Positions 1-13,234 of a DNA stretch of 64,000 bases are shown one piece after another. The notes beneath the pieces are model-generated. The model was not told the origin of the DNA and made no database searches. It saw nothing but the letters and a program-made list of their open reading frames with translations. Numbering within the stretch: the stretch's first letter is position 1; each line of letters begins with the position of its first letter. Location: contig NC_134653.1 of NCBI RefSeq assembly GCF_030463565.1, positions 31,371,150 to 31,435,149 of the forward strand, written 5' to 3'. This DNA comes from Pelecanus crispus. Taxonomy: Eukaryota > Chordata > Aves > Pelecaniformes > Pelecanidae. Both the position numbers and the translations under genes were made by a program.

Positions 1-66
1 ACTAAAATTACTTTAGAAGGCTCATGTAAATACAACTTGTAACATACTTGTACTTTTTTTTTCCAG

Positions 67-3000
67 ACGATCTCCATTGCCCTGTGGGTATCAAGTTACT
101 GTGACAGTGTCCTCCGACCTTTTAAATCCAACCTGCAAAAAAAGAAGAAGAAAAAAAAAGAAAGCAGTGTAGCTATGGTAGACAATATTCCTTTCTTTTC
201 TTCCCCCAGCCCCAATCCAACAGAAAGAAAAATCAGGATAGATGACATGTTAATAAACTGTTTTTCATAAACTTTGCCTTGTAGAGGCTGACATAGTAGG
301 TTAGATTACTCAGTACTAATTTTTAAAACTCCTTTTCTATTTGAAGTCAAATGGTGACATGCCACATCTCTGACATCACATGACAGCTTTTTAATAGGAA
401 ACACAGTTTAGAGTTATCACAGGCCTTTCTGCCTTGAATGCACTACAGTAAACTAGTTAAGTCATAGTATTTATCTGGGTAGGTAGGTTATAGCTTAGCA
501 TTGGGGAGGGAATAGAATGATAGATGTTATGAAGTGAGTTATATAAAATAGATTTGAATAGGCATTAATATGTCTTCATAAATGTGTTTTGGTTTTATAG
601 CCACCTGTATTTACACATTTTCTGGATTATGTTACTGAACTACAGACGTTAACTTCCAATGTAATAGATCACATCAAAGGGCTTGAAATAATTCTGACTG
701 CACTAAAACTTGAAGAGCTGTCCCTCAAGGACACTCTGCTTTTACAGGTAAGAACTTGCATCATTATTTGTGTGCTCTTACGCATTTGTGTGTGACTGAT
801 AACAACCTGTATGTGCATGCCTATGGGGCAACTTTGTTGAAAGCTTCTTTTCCCAAAAATGTTTTACTGGAAGGAAGAAAAAGGAAAACAAACAAAAAAA
901 ACCACCTGTTATGATTGACTTAATTGCTGTTAACTAGAAGTTAGGGACCAGACTGCTAGAAATCTTAAGAGTGGTGAGTTAGGGGTGGTTTTCATAATGA
1001 CAATACTTCGCTTCATCTGATCAGCTCTAGCTCACTACACTAAATAATCTCAAAAAATGAGATCTAAACTCAGGAATTTGAAAATACTTTCATTTTGTGT
1101 GGTGAGTTAGTGAAGAAATACTTACGTTTTTAATATTCTTTTGTTGTCTGCGATATGACTTATTCTGTGTATTTTAGCATGCCATAATGGATGCAAAATA
1201 CTCTGGGAAACATTTGAGATTCACCTACTGCTGATTAGTGACTTCCCTGGAAACAATTACTTGATCTTTAAAGAAAATCAAGTGGCAACTCCCCCCCCTG
1301 CAGCTATATAGGGAAAACCAAAGGCATGAGTAACAGGCACTACACATGCCAAACCTCACGCCAAATTTAGATGTGAAGCATGGGCCTAATGAGGAAGCTT
1401 GGCTTTTTAAGCCATGGCAATCAAATAAAAGTTAAACTTTGATAGAGAAGTTAATGTTACTGTCGTAAGGGATCTTCTAACAGTTCAGTACTTACTATGA
1501 ATTTATTTGTTTAAAACAGTGGTTGAGATCCTGAAAATTGTGTCAGAGTCCAGCTAAAAAGCCTAGAGGTGACTGAAAGCACAGAATTGGAATTTCCTTT
1601 ACGGTGCTCTTGAAACGCAGGTAGAGATAAAAGGTGCAACGTAGCAGAGTGGTGGAATAGGCACCATCTTCTGATATACAGGGGAGAGGAGCTGGGGAGT
1701 GGTGAATTGTGCTCATCAAAGAAGGATTGCTGAATCCAGGAGAAAGGTTTGAGAGGGGAGTCGTATCCTCACCACTATTAGTTCAAGGGGTGGGAGAGAC
1801 TGATTTGAGAAAGCACAGGCAGAAGTTGTATTACCCAGGACCTCCATAAATTCAGTTAGAAATCAGCACTTAAGACAAAAACAGGTCTCAGATATATTTG
1901 TCTAAAAAGGGAAATTTGGCCTACAGGGCATTGGCATTCATTTTTGTCTAGGTGGGAGATCTGAAGGCTTTTGAACTGGGGAGGATTTAAAAACTGCACC
2001 CATGTATTTCAGACTTGCACTTCTGTCTACCTAAGCTGCTGTTAGCCAGCTTGTATTTGTTCAATTAGATTGTCCTGTTTATTTCATAGCATGTTACTTA
2101 AAATTTCCCTTCTTGCTGTATGAGGCTGATGTAGAAGTATCTCAAAAATATATATATATAAAAAAAACCCGCAAAAACTGATAGAAAGTAAGGAAATCCC
2201 TTAGGCTGTATTTAATGCAAATTTGAATAAAACCAAAAAAATACATTTTCTTAGTATCATCAAAGAATCTTCACTTTAAAGGGATAAGACATTTTCAGAT
2301 AATTGTTGATCTTTGTAATTTTTCTGGTTCCTCTCTGAGTCAGCAAATCCCTCCATCTTTCCTTTGCAAGGCATCAAATTACTACAGAAGGCAGATCTGC
2401 AAAACCCAACTGTTAGATTCACATGGATTTGAGCAGAAGCATCTGTGGGAGTCTGCAGCTTTTCCTGTGTTTGTTCACGATGTTTGCTATTCTGTTTGTT
2501 GTTTGACATTGTCGCAGTAAACCCTGATAAACGCAGTCTGTATAGCTCTACTCGGATCTGGAGCTGTGTTTGCAGCTCTGTGTGTAGAGCTAAAAGGTGC
2601 TTTAGAAAAAGTCCTCGTGTTCAGGTATTAGTGAAAATTCTGGTGTGAGTGGAGTGATACTGGCAATGTGTCAGCTGAACCTGACCACTGACGTTAGATT
2701 TTCCCACATCGGACTGGTTTATTCGGGCTGCCCCTCGCAGGTTTTTCTGTTGTTATCTGTACGAGTGTCTGCAAAAGGTGTCCTGATAGCAAGTCACCTC
2801 TTGACAGAACAGTGGTTATGGCTGCTGCTTTAGGCGCCAGGATTTGCTCTTTCTGCATGCAGAAGTACAGCATCGTTCATGATAGGTCAGCGCTAACCTC
2901 CCTCTACCTGCAGGAGCAATGCCGACAATGTTGCATGATGATGGTTCTCCTAAAAGTCTCTTAGCTTGGGTGTTTTAGAAAACTACATTAAAGGGAATCT

Positions 3001-3602
3001 AATCTCTTTGGGAAAGCTGGGTACCAGTGTGGCTGAATTAGTGACATCTGAACCTGTCCCAGGCACTGCAGCTCACTATGCTTTGGAATTTGGTGTAAGA
3101 GTCTCTTAGCTGGTCGGTGTTCATTTGCTGTTTGACTTCACTTCTCTGTATAAGAAATTCTCTACTTTAATAAATGCTGAATAAAATAAAGTGCTACACC
3201 CACTCTCAATTTCAGCCACAAATATTTTGCACAAGGATGTTTCCAGAAGTTTTGAAGAAATGTTAATGTGTTACCAGCCCTGCCTGGGCAATACCAGTAT
3301 CTGCAGGAATTATTGCTGCTGAGCAGGTGCCGCTTATTCTGTGCTGGTGACATTCCCTTTGTAAACTTACACTGTGGTCCTCATGAAATTCTTACCACTG
3401 TTTGAGATGGTGGGGAAGTTTAACAGGAGGATTTAAGCACTTGCTGTGGAGTGAATGATTTCTCTTTTGCATTTTGCAGGAAGAAAAGAAGTTTACAAAG
3501 ACTGTGCAAGGGAAGGTCCAGAGCAGTTACCATCACTCAGTTCAGGAAATTGGAGAGCTGCTGAAAAAGAGACTCGATACCATTAAAAAACTAAAGATTT
3601 GA
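67..3602 (+). CDS. NAA25: NAA25, C-terminal end (partial, last three coding exons)
   Basis: NAA25 is the non-catalytic, ribosome-anchoring subunit of the NatB N-terminal acetyltransferase, which pairs with NAA20 and modifies Met-Asp/Glu/Asn/Gln starts. Three in-frame exons are visible: 67-177 (37 codons, ending in a seven-lysine run and ESSVAM), 601-747 (49 codons, PPVFTHFLDYVTELQ...) and 3480-3602 (40 codons, ending KKRLDTIKKLKI and stop TGA). All three boundaries have AG acceptors and GT donors in phase 0. Together they give 126 residues, a small part of a protein of roughly 970 aa; the rest lies left of the window. The lysine-rich linker and the KKLKI terminus match what I remember of vertebrate NAA25. 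The gene lies upstream of ERP29 in the same orientation. Confidence 0.9.
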
Positions 3603-5030
3603 GAAATGCATCCTTGACAGACTCCACAGGGGAGTGACACCAGAGTCCCAGACAGAAGCAACATCCAATATACCATCACTTTAATCCAGAACTTCCTCAT
3701 AATGCATGAAGGACTTAAAATCATAAAACAATTTTTTTAGGTATTACAGATGTATTGAGCTGATTTAAATTATTGTACATAAATGAGAAGCAGGGACCCT
3801 TATCAGGGTTTGACCACTTTTTATACATGTTCATAAGCATATTGCAGCAGGAGAAAATTAACTTTCTTCCCTTTTGATCTCTAGAAACAACTGGAGATGG
3901 TCTTTAGAAGCAGCAATAGAAATCCAGTGTAAAGCATATATCTCAAAGGAGTTGTATTTTCATCACCATGCAGTGTTTATAATTTTTGTATGGTCCTTGC
4001 CTTAGGAATGCAGAAATTGTAGATGCCCGGCATTCAGCCGCCTCCAATGAAACGAGCCCGTTTTGGAGCTGCCTGTTTTGTCCGCAAGCCACCTGGTCCC
4101 ACTGAATTAATTCAGTGTGGTGGTCCAGCAGGGAGAGGTGAGGCTGCGCTGGAGGAACACCCTCTGCATCCAGCCTTCCAGCGGAGCCCAGCCCTCCCTC
4201 GCAGGGTGGGAGTAAGCCGTGCCCAGTGGAGAGGCAGGTTCCTCTAAGGAGAGAAATGCTGGAGGCAAGAGGTGGTGCCTGTGTACGCACAGGTGGTTTT
4301 CATGTTCAGAAAAATTGCAAACCTGATGAGGAGCAAGCTTGGCCATTGAGCTTTAGAGAGAGAGATGGGAATCAGTGTTTCAGCAAAAAAAGACAAAACC
4401 GGAGACCTTGTATATAATAGCCGCAGGGAAGTCTGACACTGCGGTCTGATTTCATGTCAGTTTAATGTAAAACAGCAATCATCATGATTTTCAGAAAGTG
4501 TATTTAGATAACTGAAACTTTAAGACTTAAATATTTTAATAGAAATCAAATCCTGTTGGCTTTGGTTTTAAGTTGGCAGAGGTAACTTTTGCTTCCGCTG
4601 TGGTATGAGGCTGAGAATACTTTTTGTAACTGTATGCTTGCTTTTTGCAGTTGATCTTTGATTATTCGAGTCCTAGCTCATTAGGCATTCTGTTAGAAAG
4701 TGCAATCGCATCATCTGCTCCCACTGAATCTGCATTTCTGATGGGGTTTTTTGGTTTTGGGTTTGGGTTTTTGTTATTTTTAAGGATTAATGCAGCCTAA
4801 AATTGGTAGGAAAAAAAGTTACATATACCTGCAATACAAGGGACAGGTCAGACTTTACAGATTCCTCATCTTCTGATTTAAAGCAGCTAGTATCTGAAGT
4901 CTATATTTAAAGTTTGAAGAGCTGACAACCCTACCTTTGTCATCTCTTCTGAGTATGTTTTGTTAGTAATGCTAGAATGTTGATGAGAGTATTTTTTTAA
5001 AATAAATCCCCTGTATTAAAAAAAAAAAAA
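3603..5030 (+). other. NAA25: NAA25 3' untranslated region with poly(A) signal
   Basis: Sequence after the NAA25 stop contains no coding exon I can support. A canonical AATAAA at 5001-5006 is followed within 20 bases by a genomic A-run (5018-5034), so the main 3' end is probably near 5.02-5.03 kb. Short open frames in this stretch have no recognisable similarity. The UTR extent is inferred and a longer form is possible. Confidence 0.55.
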
Positions 5031-5039
5031 AAAATCACA

Positions 5040-7180
5040 TAGCTGCTCTTGCTGGATTTAGTTTTGCTTTGCCCCATCCTGAAAGGGAAAGAAGAATGTC
5101 TGCAGGTTGTCTAAATTGTAATGGGTGTCCTGATGGTTTAATTGCAATGTCTGGTAAGTTCTCTGGGCTGGAGGAATACCAAAATGTTTTAAGTCGTTTT
5201 ATAGTAATACTTTTGGGAGGGGGGAGGGGGAAGAAAAAAAAAACAACTGAACTCTTGCGTTGTATAGAAATACCTTTTGGAAAGAAGGGTGTGCTCCTTA
5301 AATTAAAGCAAGACTGATGACTGAAATTGATGCTTTGAAATGTGTAGGGCAACAGTCCCATTGCTGACATCATGATTCATAGAGAAGCACCGAGCCAGAA
5401 ATCTGCGCTGCCCCTTTTCATTCAAGGAGGCAAATTTCAGGGCTGATGTTCCTGTCCCATCCCTCCCCCGTGGCAGCGCTAACTGGAGAGGGCTTTGCGC
5501 AAACACCAGCACTGAATGCAAAGTTGATGCAGCGCTCTCATCCAGAGGGGACGGTGCGGGGACTGACTTGTGCTGGAGTTTCCTTCCACTGCTGCTACAA
5601 CAGGTTGAACTCAACCACTCCTATCAATAAGGAATGGTGAAAATCTAAGTGATGCATAAGGTTAATCTAACCAAGTTTTTTAAATCCTCCCATGTGCCTG
5701 AAAGCAGAACTTGCTTTAAAAAAAGGTTTTCTGCATCAGCTCCCTTTTAAAAGCAGAATTGAAACTGCTGAGGGGGGTGGGGGGACGTGTGTCATCTGAA
5801 GCCAAGTCTGAGAAGAGATGGAACTGTGGCTCGCTCTCGCTTCCCATCGCAGCATTTGGCATGGCGCAGGTCCAGCGCTGGCTGGTCCCTCCAACCATCC
5901 TCGTGCCAGCGCAGGGGGGATAGTGGGGCTTCTCAGCGTTAGCTGCTGTCCCGTTTCCAGTTCCAGGCACTGGTGAACGATAGGCTTGTCAAACAAACAC
6001 AATTTTTGGATTACACCTGTGTTTTACAAAACTGAGTGCCATCTCTTCACAAGCTGTAGTTTATAGGAGGAGACGGTGTAAAAAAAATGACTATGTACTG
6101 ACTGGGGGCTTGGTTGAGGGAGAGGGACAATTTGTCTCCCCCTATAAATTGTGTACAGTTAAATATATATTTCTTATGAAAGACCATTTCCCCTCCAGAA
6201 TATGTCCCATGGGGACCTGATGAGAAATTCAAGCTATAACCCATTGCTGCTGTTCCCCCTTTCCCACTCTTGGGATACGTTTGGTTGGTTGGTTTGGATT
6301 TTTTTTTTTAATGATGAATTGAAAAACATACATAGAAGAAGCTACCAAGACTACTGTTTACAGACTGAAAAAATACTGCTTTTATACTACTGGGATCATA
6401 AGCCACGATCCTTTTACAGATGTCCTCAACTCTTCTCTTTTGCTTAAAATCAGTGTCTGATGTAGATAAAGGTCAGAAGTGTTACCCTGCTTTGTCTACA
6501 TACAGGACAAAATGTACAATGCCTGTTTGTGTTGCCCATCATTTTTGTACTTTTTAACTGTTCAAAAATTGCATTTATATTTTGCCATCATTGATAATCA
6601 TGACTTTATTTTAACTGCTAGTAATCTTAGAGGAGTTTTTTTTTTGTTTTATCTGCAGCCTTATCTGAACTTTCTCTTCCTTGATTATTCATTGTTAATT
6701 TATGACTGTAGAAGATACGTATGCCTCAGCCTTCTACGGACTTAAGTGACACAACTTGCAAATGATCTGCTTTAAACTGGATGGGTTTATAATTTATATA
6801 AAGTCAGTTTCGTTACAAATCAGTATTGCTGCCTCTTTCATTTTTCTGTCCAGATGGTCTGGAAGTGACCGAAGTGCTTGCCTACACCGTCCAGCTTTGT
6901 CACCCCTTTAGTGAAGCCAGATTAGCCCGGTGCAGGGCAAGCAGAAAATCAAGTTACATGCAAAGAGGGAGGCTGGAAAAAGAGGGGGGAAACGCTCATT
7001 GCTTTCCACCTGCGGACCGGGGTCAGACTGATGGCTGCTGGTGGTGCTTGGATGTGTGTCTGCTCTTTGACACGATCATCTGTCAATCTGCTGTTCAGGC
7101 TTTCTGCATTGCTTGCTTGCACCTCGTCCTGGCTTTCAGTGATAAGGAAAGTAAGGGCTGTCAATGCATGAGATATCTCT
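5040..7180. other. Intergenic NAA25-ERP29, no gene recognised
   Basis: This unique sequence of average composition holds no gene I can support. It contains a G-run cluster at about 5214-5230 (three runs of three or more G), a few T-runs and short random frames. The right end grades into the GC-rich ERP29 promoter. It could include distal NAA25 3'UTR. Confidence 0.5.
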
Positions 7181-8400
7181 CAAATGCGCTTGAGAGGGCT
7201 GTGGCAACGCTGTGGCCGTGGCCACCCCGCCCGGCTGCCGTATATGAACACAGCCCGCCAGCTGCTCCCCCTGCTACTCTCTGCGTGGCCGCAGCGCCGC
7301 GGGCTGTCCTGCAAGGCCAGATCCTGCATTCTGCTCTTTTGCCTGCCTTCATCGCCTGCGAATTTGCTGCTGGAACCTGCCCGCCGGTATTTATTTCTCT
7401 GCCAGCAGCACCACCGTGCGCTACCCCCCGCTCCCCGAGGGAAGGGGCCGCCCGTGCGCCCGGCCCGTTCCAGCCGCGGCGGGGAAGCGGGACGGCGTCC
7501 GATCGGCGCTCGTGGTCCGAGCATCCCGCCCCCCCGCCGCGGCCCGGGCCCGGCCCCCGGAGCGCTGCCCCGGTTCCCCGGTTGGCCCCGGGGCTGGCGG
7601 GGCGGGGCGGGGCGAGGCCCCGGCGGCGGCCGGCGCTCGGCGCGGTCACGTGGCCCCGGCAGCCCCGCTCCCTCCGCGCTCCGCCATGGCTGCGGCGGCC
7701 GCCGCCGGCTCCCTGCTCCTCTGCCTGCTCGGCCTGGCGCTGCCCGGCGGCAGCGCGCTGCACACCAAGGGCTCCGTGCCCCTCGACGCCATCACCTTCT
7801 ACAAGGTACGGCCGGCCCGGCGGGCGCTGGCGGCTCTGGCAGAGCGCTGGGGGTGGGGGCGGGCGGCCGCTCCGGGAGCGCGGCGGCCATGTGCACCGTC
7901 GCGGCTGCCGTAGCAACAGGCGGACGGCCTCGGCGGGCCGGGGAGCCGGTGTGGGGGGCCGGGTGCGGAGCGGGCTGCGGGCGCGGGGCCGCCGCCTCCC
8001 CCCCCCCCCGCCGCCGCCGCCGGCGCCGGGGAGCGCTCGGGGCTGGCGGAATGGCCGAGGCGGCGGGCCCGCCGCGCCGCAACCAATAGGAGAGCGGCAG
8101 CCGCGGCGGGCAGCCAATCGGCGCGGTCCAAGTGGAGCCGTGCCGCCGGGGGCCGCCAGGGCAGCGCTGCGGCCGGGGGCCCGGCTCGGTTCGGCCCGGC
8201 CCGGCCCGGCCCGGCTCGGCTCGGCCGGCGGCACCGGCGGGGCTCGGTCCGGCTGCCGCCGCGGCTCCTCGGCTCTGCAGCGGGCCGGCTCCCCGCGCCC
8301 CCGGCCTCCGGTCAGGGAGCAGGAGAGCCGCTGTCGGCTCTGCCCGTGCCGGTGAGCCAGGGCAGGACCGTGCAGGGGAGCGCTCTCCGCTTGGGCCGCT
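7180..8400. promoter_or_regulatory. ERP29: CpG island and promoter of ERP29
   Basis: Very GC- and CpG-rich sequence surrounds the ERP29 first exon. Upstream of the ATG there are consecutive GGGGCGG-type Sp1 boxes (about 7599-7613) and a GTCACGTG E-box (7645-7652) about 34 bases before the start codon. There is no TATA box. Two CCAAT boxes (8083-8087 and 8114-8118) lie downstream of exon 1, inside intron 1. Long open frames across the island on both strands are composition artefacts. Confidence 0.75.
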
Positions 8401-11400
8401 TTCGCTTCTTTTTTGTTCATGAAACAGAACGCAACAGGCTTCTGCCAGACTGAGGTCTTGCACGGTTTTTTTCTTCGCTAAATCGCTTTGAAATGAAGGT
8501 ATCTTCCTAGAGCGTGGCAGGATTTTCATTTCAGTAGCAACTGGTGCCGTGACAGGTGTCGCGGGCCCGGCTTGAGGCAGATGGCGAGACGCCTAGCGAA
8601 AGGGAATCGTCATATGGCGGGATTAAAGCATGTGGTGTAGCAGTACGAGCTGAAGAGACAACCGTCAGCTGAGCTGTTTGAAAAGTATCTGCCCTGAACA
8701 AACTGCTCGGGCATGAGCAAATACTGCTTGCCACGTGCCAGCCCCCCCGCTTGACTTTTCTGCTGTGACAAACCATTTGTGGTGTTTTAACGCTGCGGCA
8801 CTCCGCAACCCGTCTCCTGCGAGGAGAGGAATTTGAAGTAATTGGCAGAATGCTGAAAGAGGGACTTTAAAAGACCAGCAGAGATATCAAAGCTGTAACA
8901 CCTGCCACGCTCGCTTCTTACAAGGACAGTAAATACAGTGATCAGCAGGCCCAGGACTGAAGGCTCGTTAACTGTTGCAACCAGCTGTTATGTCAGTGCC
9001 TGAACAGTGCTTGCAGTGCACTTTGTAGGTGGGGACCCATGTTGCAATCTGACCCCATTTGCTAGAAAAAAAGATTTTGCAAGGTCTTCTCCTGGTGGGG
9101 GAAAAAAAAAAAAAAATCCCAAAACAGGTGACAGATGATTCCACTTCCAAGCTCATTGGAAAGGGCATCAGCCGAGCAGAGCAGAATTCAAAAGCAACAG
9201 CACCAGCGAAGAGGAATCGACTAAAACATGAATTCTCTGTTTACTGAACCAGTACAGCACCTCCAGCATCTCTGCTCCCTCCCCATGCCTCCCTTCTCAG
9301 CTAAGAGCTGCGGTTCTCGTGCTGGGACACTTCAGAATGACATTAGATTTGGCCTCTATCCTCTTAATTTTCCACTGGAAATTGTTTAGCCAACTTCCTT
9401 CCAAGATGCTAATCAGATTTACAGTAAGCAAATCAGGTATAATTAAAGGGATTATCAGATCCCCCAACCTACCACATACCATCTTTATCATCTGGTGTAG
9501 GAACACGTACAACCAAAGCTCTGTCTTTCCTCCACACTGCAGTGAGTCATTTTTGAAAGGCCGTAATTATAAAATTTCCATTCTCCCTCTGCCTCTACTC
9601 ATTGCACAGGAAAAGAAGAACAAGCTAAAGCAAACTTAGGTGACTTACAGATCACTCAAACCTGAAATGCTAAAGTTTTGTCTTTTTTTTTTTTTCTTCT
9701 TCTTTTAGGTAATTCCAAAGCATAAGTTTGTTCTTGTGAAATTTGATACGCAGTATCCATATGGTGAGAAACAAGATGAGTTTAAAAAGCTGGCAGAGAG
9801 CTCAGGCTCCAGTGAAGATCTTCTGGTGGCTGAAGTGGGAATATCAGGTGAGGAACTCCAGACAGATTAGTACAGTATGGGTTGGTGTGGAGGAGATAAA
9901 ATTCACTGCAATTTCTGACGAAAACAGGCTCTGAAGTAATTCTGATAGTGAGAAATGCGATGGGCTGGCCCTGCCAGACCAAAGCACCTGCTCCGGCTGG
10001 TTGCTGAGCTCTGCCGCTGTGCCTCCCACGGTGAGCGTAGGAGCACTGCTTATCTCCTTTTGGCTGGTTAATGAAGCAAGTCAGCCCACACTGCTAAACG
10101 GGATGCCACCCTCCTCATTTCTAGCACTTTTTGTCTGTTTGGGTTTTTTTTCTTTCTTTGCTGAGAGAAACCTTTTCATCCATTTCTCAGGAACGGGCCT
10201 TACAAGAATCATGCTTTAGCCACAAGCCTGGTCAAACAAAGCAAATGTGGTATGATTAATTCATTGTAGCTAACCCTCCGTTTATGGCTGGTAAAGTACA
10301 GAAAGTGGTCATTGTGCTATGGCTGGTGTAACTTGATGTTCTTCTAACCGGCTTTAAGAGAAAAGCAGTGAAGAACGGATCACTGTCACCTTACTCACTC
10401 CTGCTTTGTAGGCAGAATTAAGAATTTAAGCTTACAGGAATTGTCTAACTGGGAAGTTTCACCCACGCTGACATCTGTAAACACGCATGGGTTTAGCTAA
10501 GTAGCATAGTTGAAATTTCTTTAAGTTATGTTTTCTGTCCTCAAGAATAAATGCAATTTATGTAAGATGAGAAGACATCTTGTAGCTTGGCATGCTGTCA
10601 GAACTAAAATGTGTAAGTGTACATTCTGCACATAGATCAGGAAAAAAATCCATTTAACTGTAAAATCAATGGATAGAGCAGAACAAGGGAAAAAAATAGC
10701 TATTAATTTCCCATAAGGAGGACAGGATTTGTACGTAGAGGTCCTGCCAATCTATTATGCTATCACAGTCACAGCGAAGTGCCATTAGAATCTTGTATTT
10801 TTCTTTGGAAAACCTAATGATGGTTTGCCTTGCAGGAGTGATTTTCTGGGGTGCTTTTGTTTCAGTGTATGACATTTCCTGGCACAGAGGTTATTAGGAA
10901 GTGTTGAAACTCTAGAGACAAATATTTATCAGTTTGTGTAGGAGAGAATCCTAATTTAATTTTTCCTTTTGATTAATGTGCTGTGCTTTTCTGTATTTCA
11001 TTTTCTCTTGACAGATTATGGTGATAAACTGAACACTGAGCTGGGAGAAAAGTACAAGCTGGATAAGGAAAAGTTCCCTATTTTTCACTTGTTCCAGGAT
11101 GGTGACTTTGACAATCCTTTACCTTACAGCGGCCAAATCAAGGCCAGGGCTATTCAGCGCTGGCTGAAGAGTAACGGCATCTATCTGGGGATGCCGGGCT
11201 GCCTGAAAGAGTACGACATGCTGGCCAGCAAGTTTGTGAGCACCACTGAGAAATCAGAACGCCAGTCCCTCCTGAAAAAGGGGCAAGAGAGTTTAGAAAA
11301 AACAAAAGAAACCGAGAAGAAGTCAGCTGAGCAGTACTTGAAAATTATGAGCAAGATACTGGAGCAGGGAGAAGAGTTTGCTGCTAACGAAGTCGTCCGA

Positions 11401-11517
11401 ATCACAAAACTGATCGAGAAGAACAAAATGAGTGATGGAAAAAAGGAGGAGCTCCAGAAAAGCCTCAATATCCTTGCTTCTTTCCTGAAGAAGAATAATG
11501 AAAAAGATGAGCTCTAA
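7686..11517 (+). CDS. ERP29: ERP29, endoplasmic reticulum protein 29 (complete, 3 exons)
   Basis: ERP29 is a PDI-family chaperone of the ER lumen that assists folding and export of secretory proteins but is not itself an oxidoreductase. Coding exons are 7686-7805, 9709-9847 and 11015-11517 (762 nt, 253 aa), all with GT-AG introns; the second intron splits Asp87. Residues 1 to about 24 form an Ala/Leu-rich signal peptide ending GGSA. Residues about 30-145 form the thioredoxin-like domain ([14 protein letters not shown]...), with no CxxC, as expected for ERp29. A single mature cysteine, Cys149 in MPGCLKEYD, corresponds to the conserved human Cys157. The all-helical D domain follows, and the C-terminus is KDEL (human ERP29 ends KEEL). 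The start lies in the strong context GCCATGG and gives a normal signal peptide; human ERP29 is 261 aa. Confidence 0.96.
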
Positions 11518-13040
11518 TGTGTCGGAGAACTTTGTACAAGCTGTGAAACACTATCAAGAGTCCTAATCAGTTCTCCTTATGCAAGCAAACTTCCCGCTGA
11601 CTTCAAGAGAGCAGCAGATTTCCTTCTGGTATTCTCAGTTTAGAAGATCAAGAGGAAGACATTCCTTAAAAACACAGTATTCTAAATGTTGGAAAAATCA
11701 CCTTAAAGCAAGACACCAGTATTGCATAATACTATTCAATAACAGTGTTAAAGTAGACCAAAAAAAAAAAAGCACTAGATTGGCCTGAAGCACATTCCTG
11801 GTGTTTTTTGCATCTGTTCCCTGGCAAACAAGTAACAAAATTCAGTCTCACATTCCATCTTACACGTTGTAAAAGGTACAGATCAGGTGCCCCTTGCACC
11901 CCCACCTTTCCCTGTTCTTAGTGTCCTTAGGTTTTATGCTCTTCAATCTACCCCTTCTCCTACCTTTTGTTTTCCCAACAGGGCTCCTTCTCTGAGTCTT
12001 GTTCTTACCTGTTATTGACTAAGAGACCCGGAGTTTCCTTTTTCTGCCTTCTTCTTCAGTGGCTCCTGTCTCTATTTGGCTTGGGTATCAGCCAAACGCT
12101 GGCAGGCGTAGTCAAGACAGGTCCTCCACGTATTGGAACTTGCCCCTCATCTTTTGTTGGGAGCAGCCGTTTCAGCAAACATTCTCCCGAAATCCTTTGT
12201 GGTACCCTGACAGAGCGAGTCATTTGAGCTCTGAGCAAGGGCAGAGTCTCCTTGAGGTGCTATTACACTTAGTCTTGCCAGTTTGTGCAAAAACGTTTTT
12301 TTTCGGAGGTAAATTTGGGTGAGTTTTCTTATGGCTGAAGAGCACATGCAATGCCCGCGCATTTTGCCGGTCCTTCCCGTCCGGGCTTCATTTCCCAGGT
12401 TCAAAATAAGGGGGGGTGAGACCAATAAGGACAACTGAAAGTCAAGCTGTAGTTACTGTGAACAAAATATTTTCTCCAGCCTCGTCTTCAGAAGCGATTG
12501 ACACTGTGAAACTAAAGCTTCGTCAGCGTTTGGTAGTTTTAAGTATTTGAAAATGAGGTCGTGTAACAGGAAGCAGAAGTATTTGTGCCCTTAGAAGCCC
12601 TGTCTGTTATTTTAATGGAGATACCTGGCCAAGGGGATCAGGTCAGTCCTCAAAACTTGATACTGCATGTGCTGTTCACGCTGTGTGGAATTCAGATGGC
12701 CACTGGAAGATGCTGTACTCCGGATGAGGGTTATAGAGAGTTGGAAACAGGAACACCTGTGTGTTTACCTTAAGACTACGCTTTCAGCTAAGCAAAACTG
12801 ATTTCTGTGGGAGCTCTGCTGCCTTTTGAATCCTGGGGTGGGTACAAGGAGCAGATATCGCTGCAAGATAAAATGTATTAATAATGCTATAATTAAAAAA
12901 AAATATGGTTCCAATGAATAGCTGCTGCTTAAACTGCTTTCTAGAGAAACTGCTGCCCATTTCTGCGGTTAGAGGGGAAGGCAAAGCCTGATGGGCTGGA
13001 TGATGCCACCTAGAAGCGAAAGGAATGCCCCAGAGATGAG
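11518..13040. other. ERP29 3'UTR and ERP29-TMEM116 intergenic
   Basis: The first several hundred bases after the ERP29 stop are its 3'UTR. I see no canonical AATAAA. The best weak candidate is ATTAAA at 12892-12897; an earlier end near the A-run at 11759-11771 is also possible. No coding exon, repeat family or RNA gene is recognisable in the rest. Confidence 0.45.
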
Positions 13041-13234
13041 GGGGTTACACAGCGGTGGGAGGGTGTCCCTCAGGCCCGGCGCCTTCACCCCGTTAGGAGG
13101 GGACGAGGAAGGACCCCAAAACAGGGTGGGCGTCGCGGGGGGGACAATGTCTAACGAGGCTTAGCGCGAAGACGCTTCCCCGCTTGACTCCTGAGGAGAG
13201 ATCCGCTGCCTCTTCCCGGCCCAGGGAGCCTCTG

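Noticed and set aside
5210-5235. G-rich cluster resembling a G-quadruplex motif
   Set aside because: Only three separate G-runs, in intergenic sequence, with no associated feature.
6826-8420. Very long open frames on both strands (509 and 419 codons) over the ERP29 promoter
   Set aside because: They lie in a CpG island where stops are rare, are rich in Ala/Arg/Pro/Gly, overlap one another on opposite strands and conflict with the clear ERP29 exon 1.
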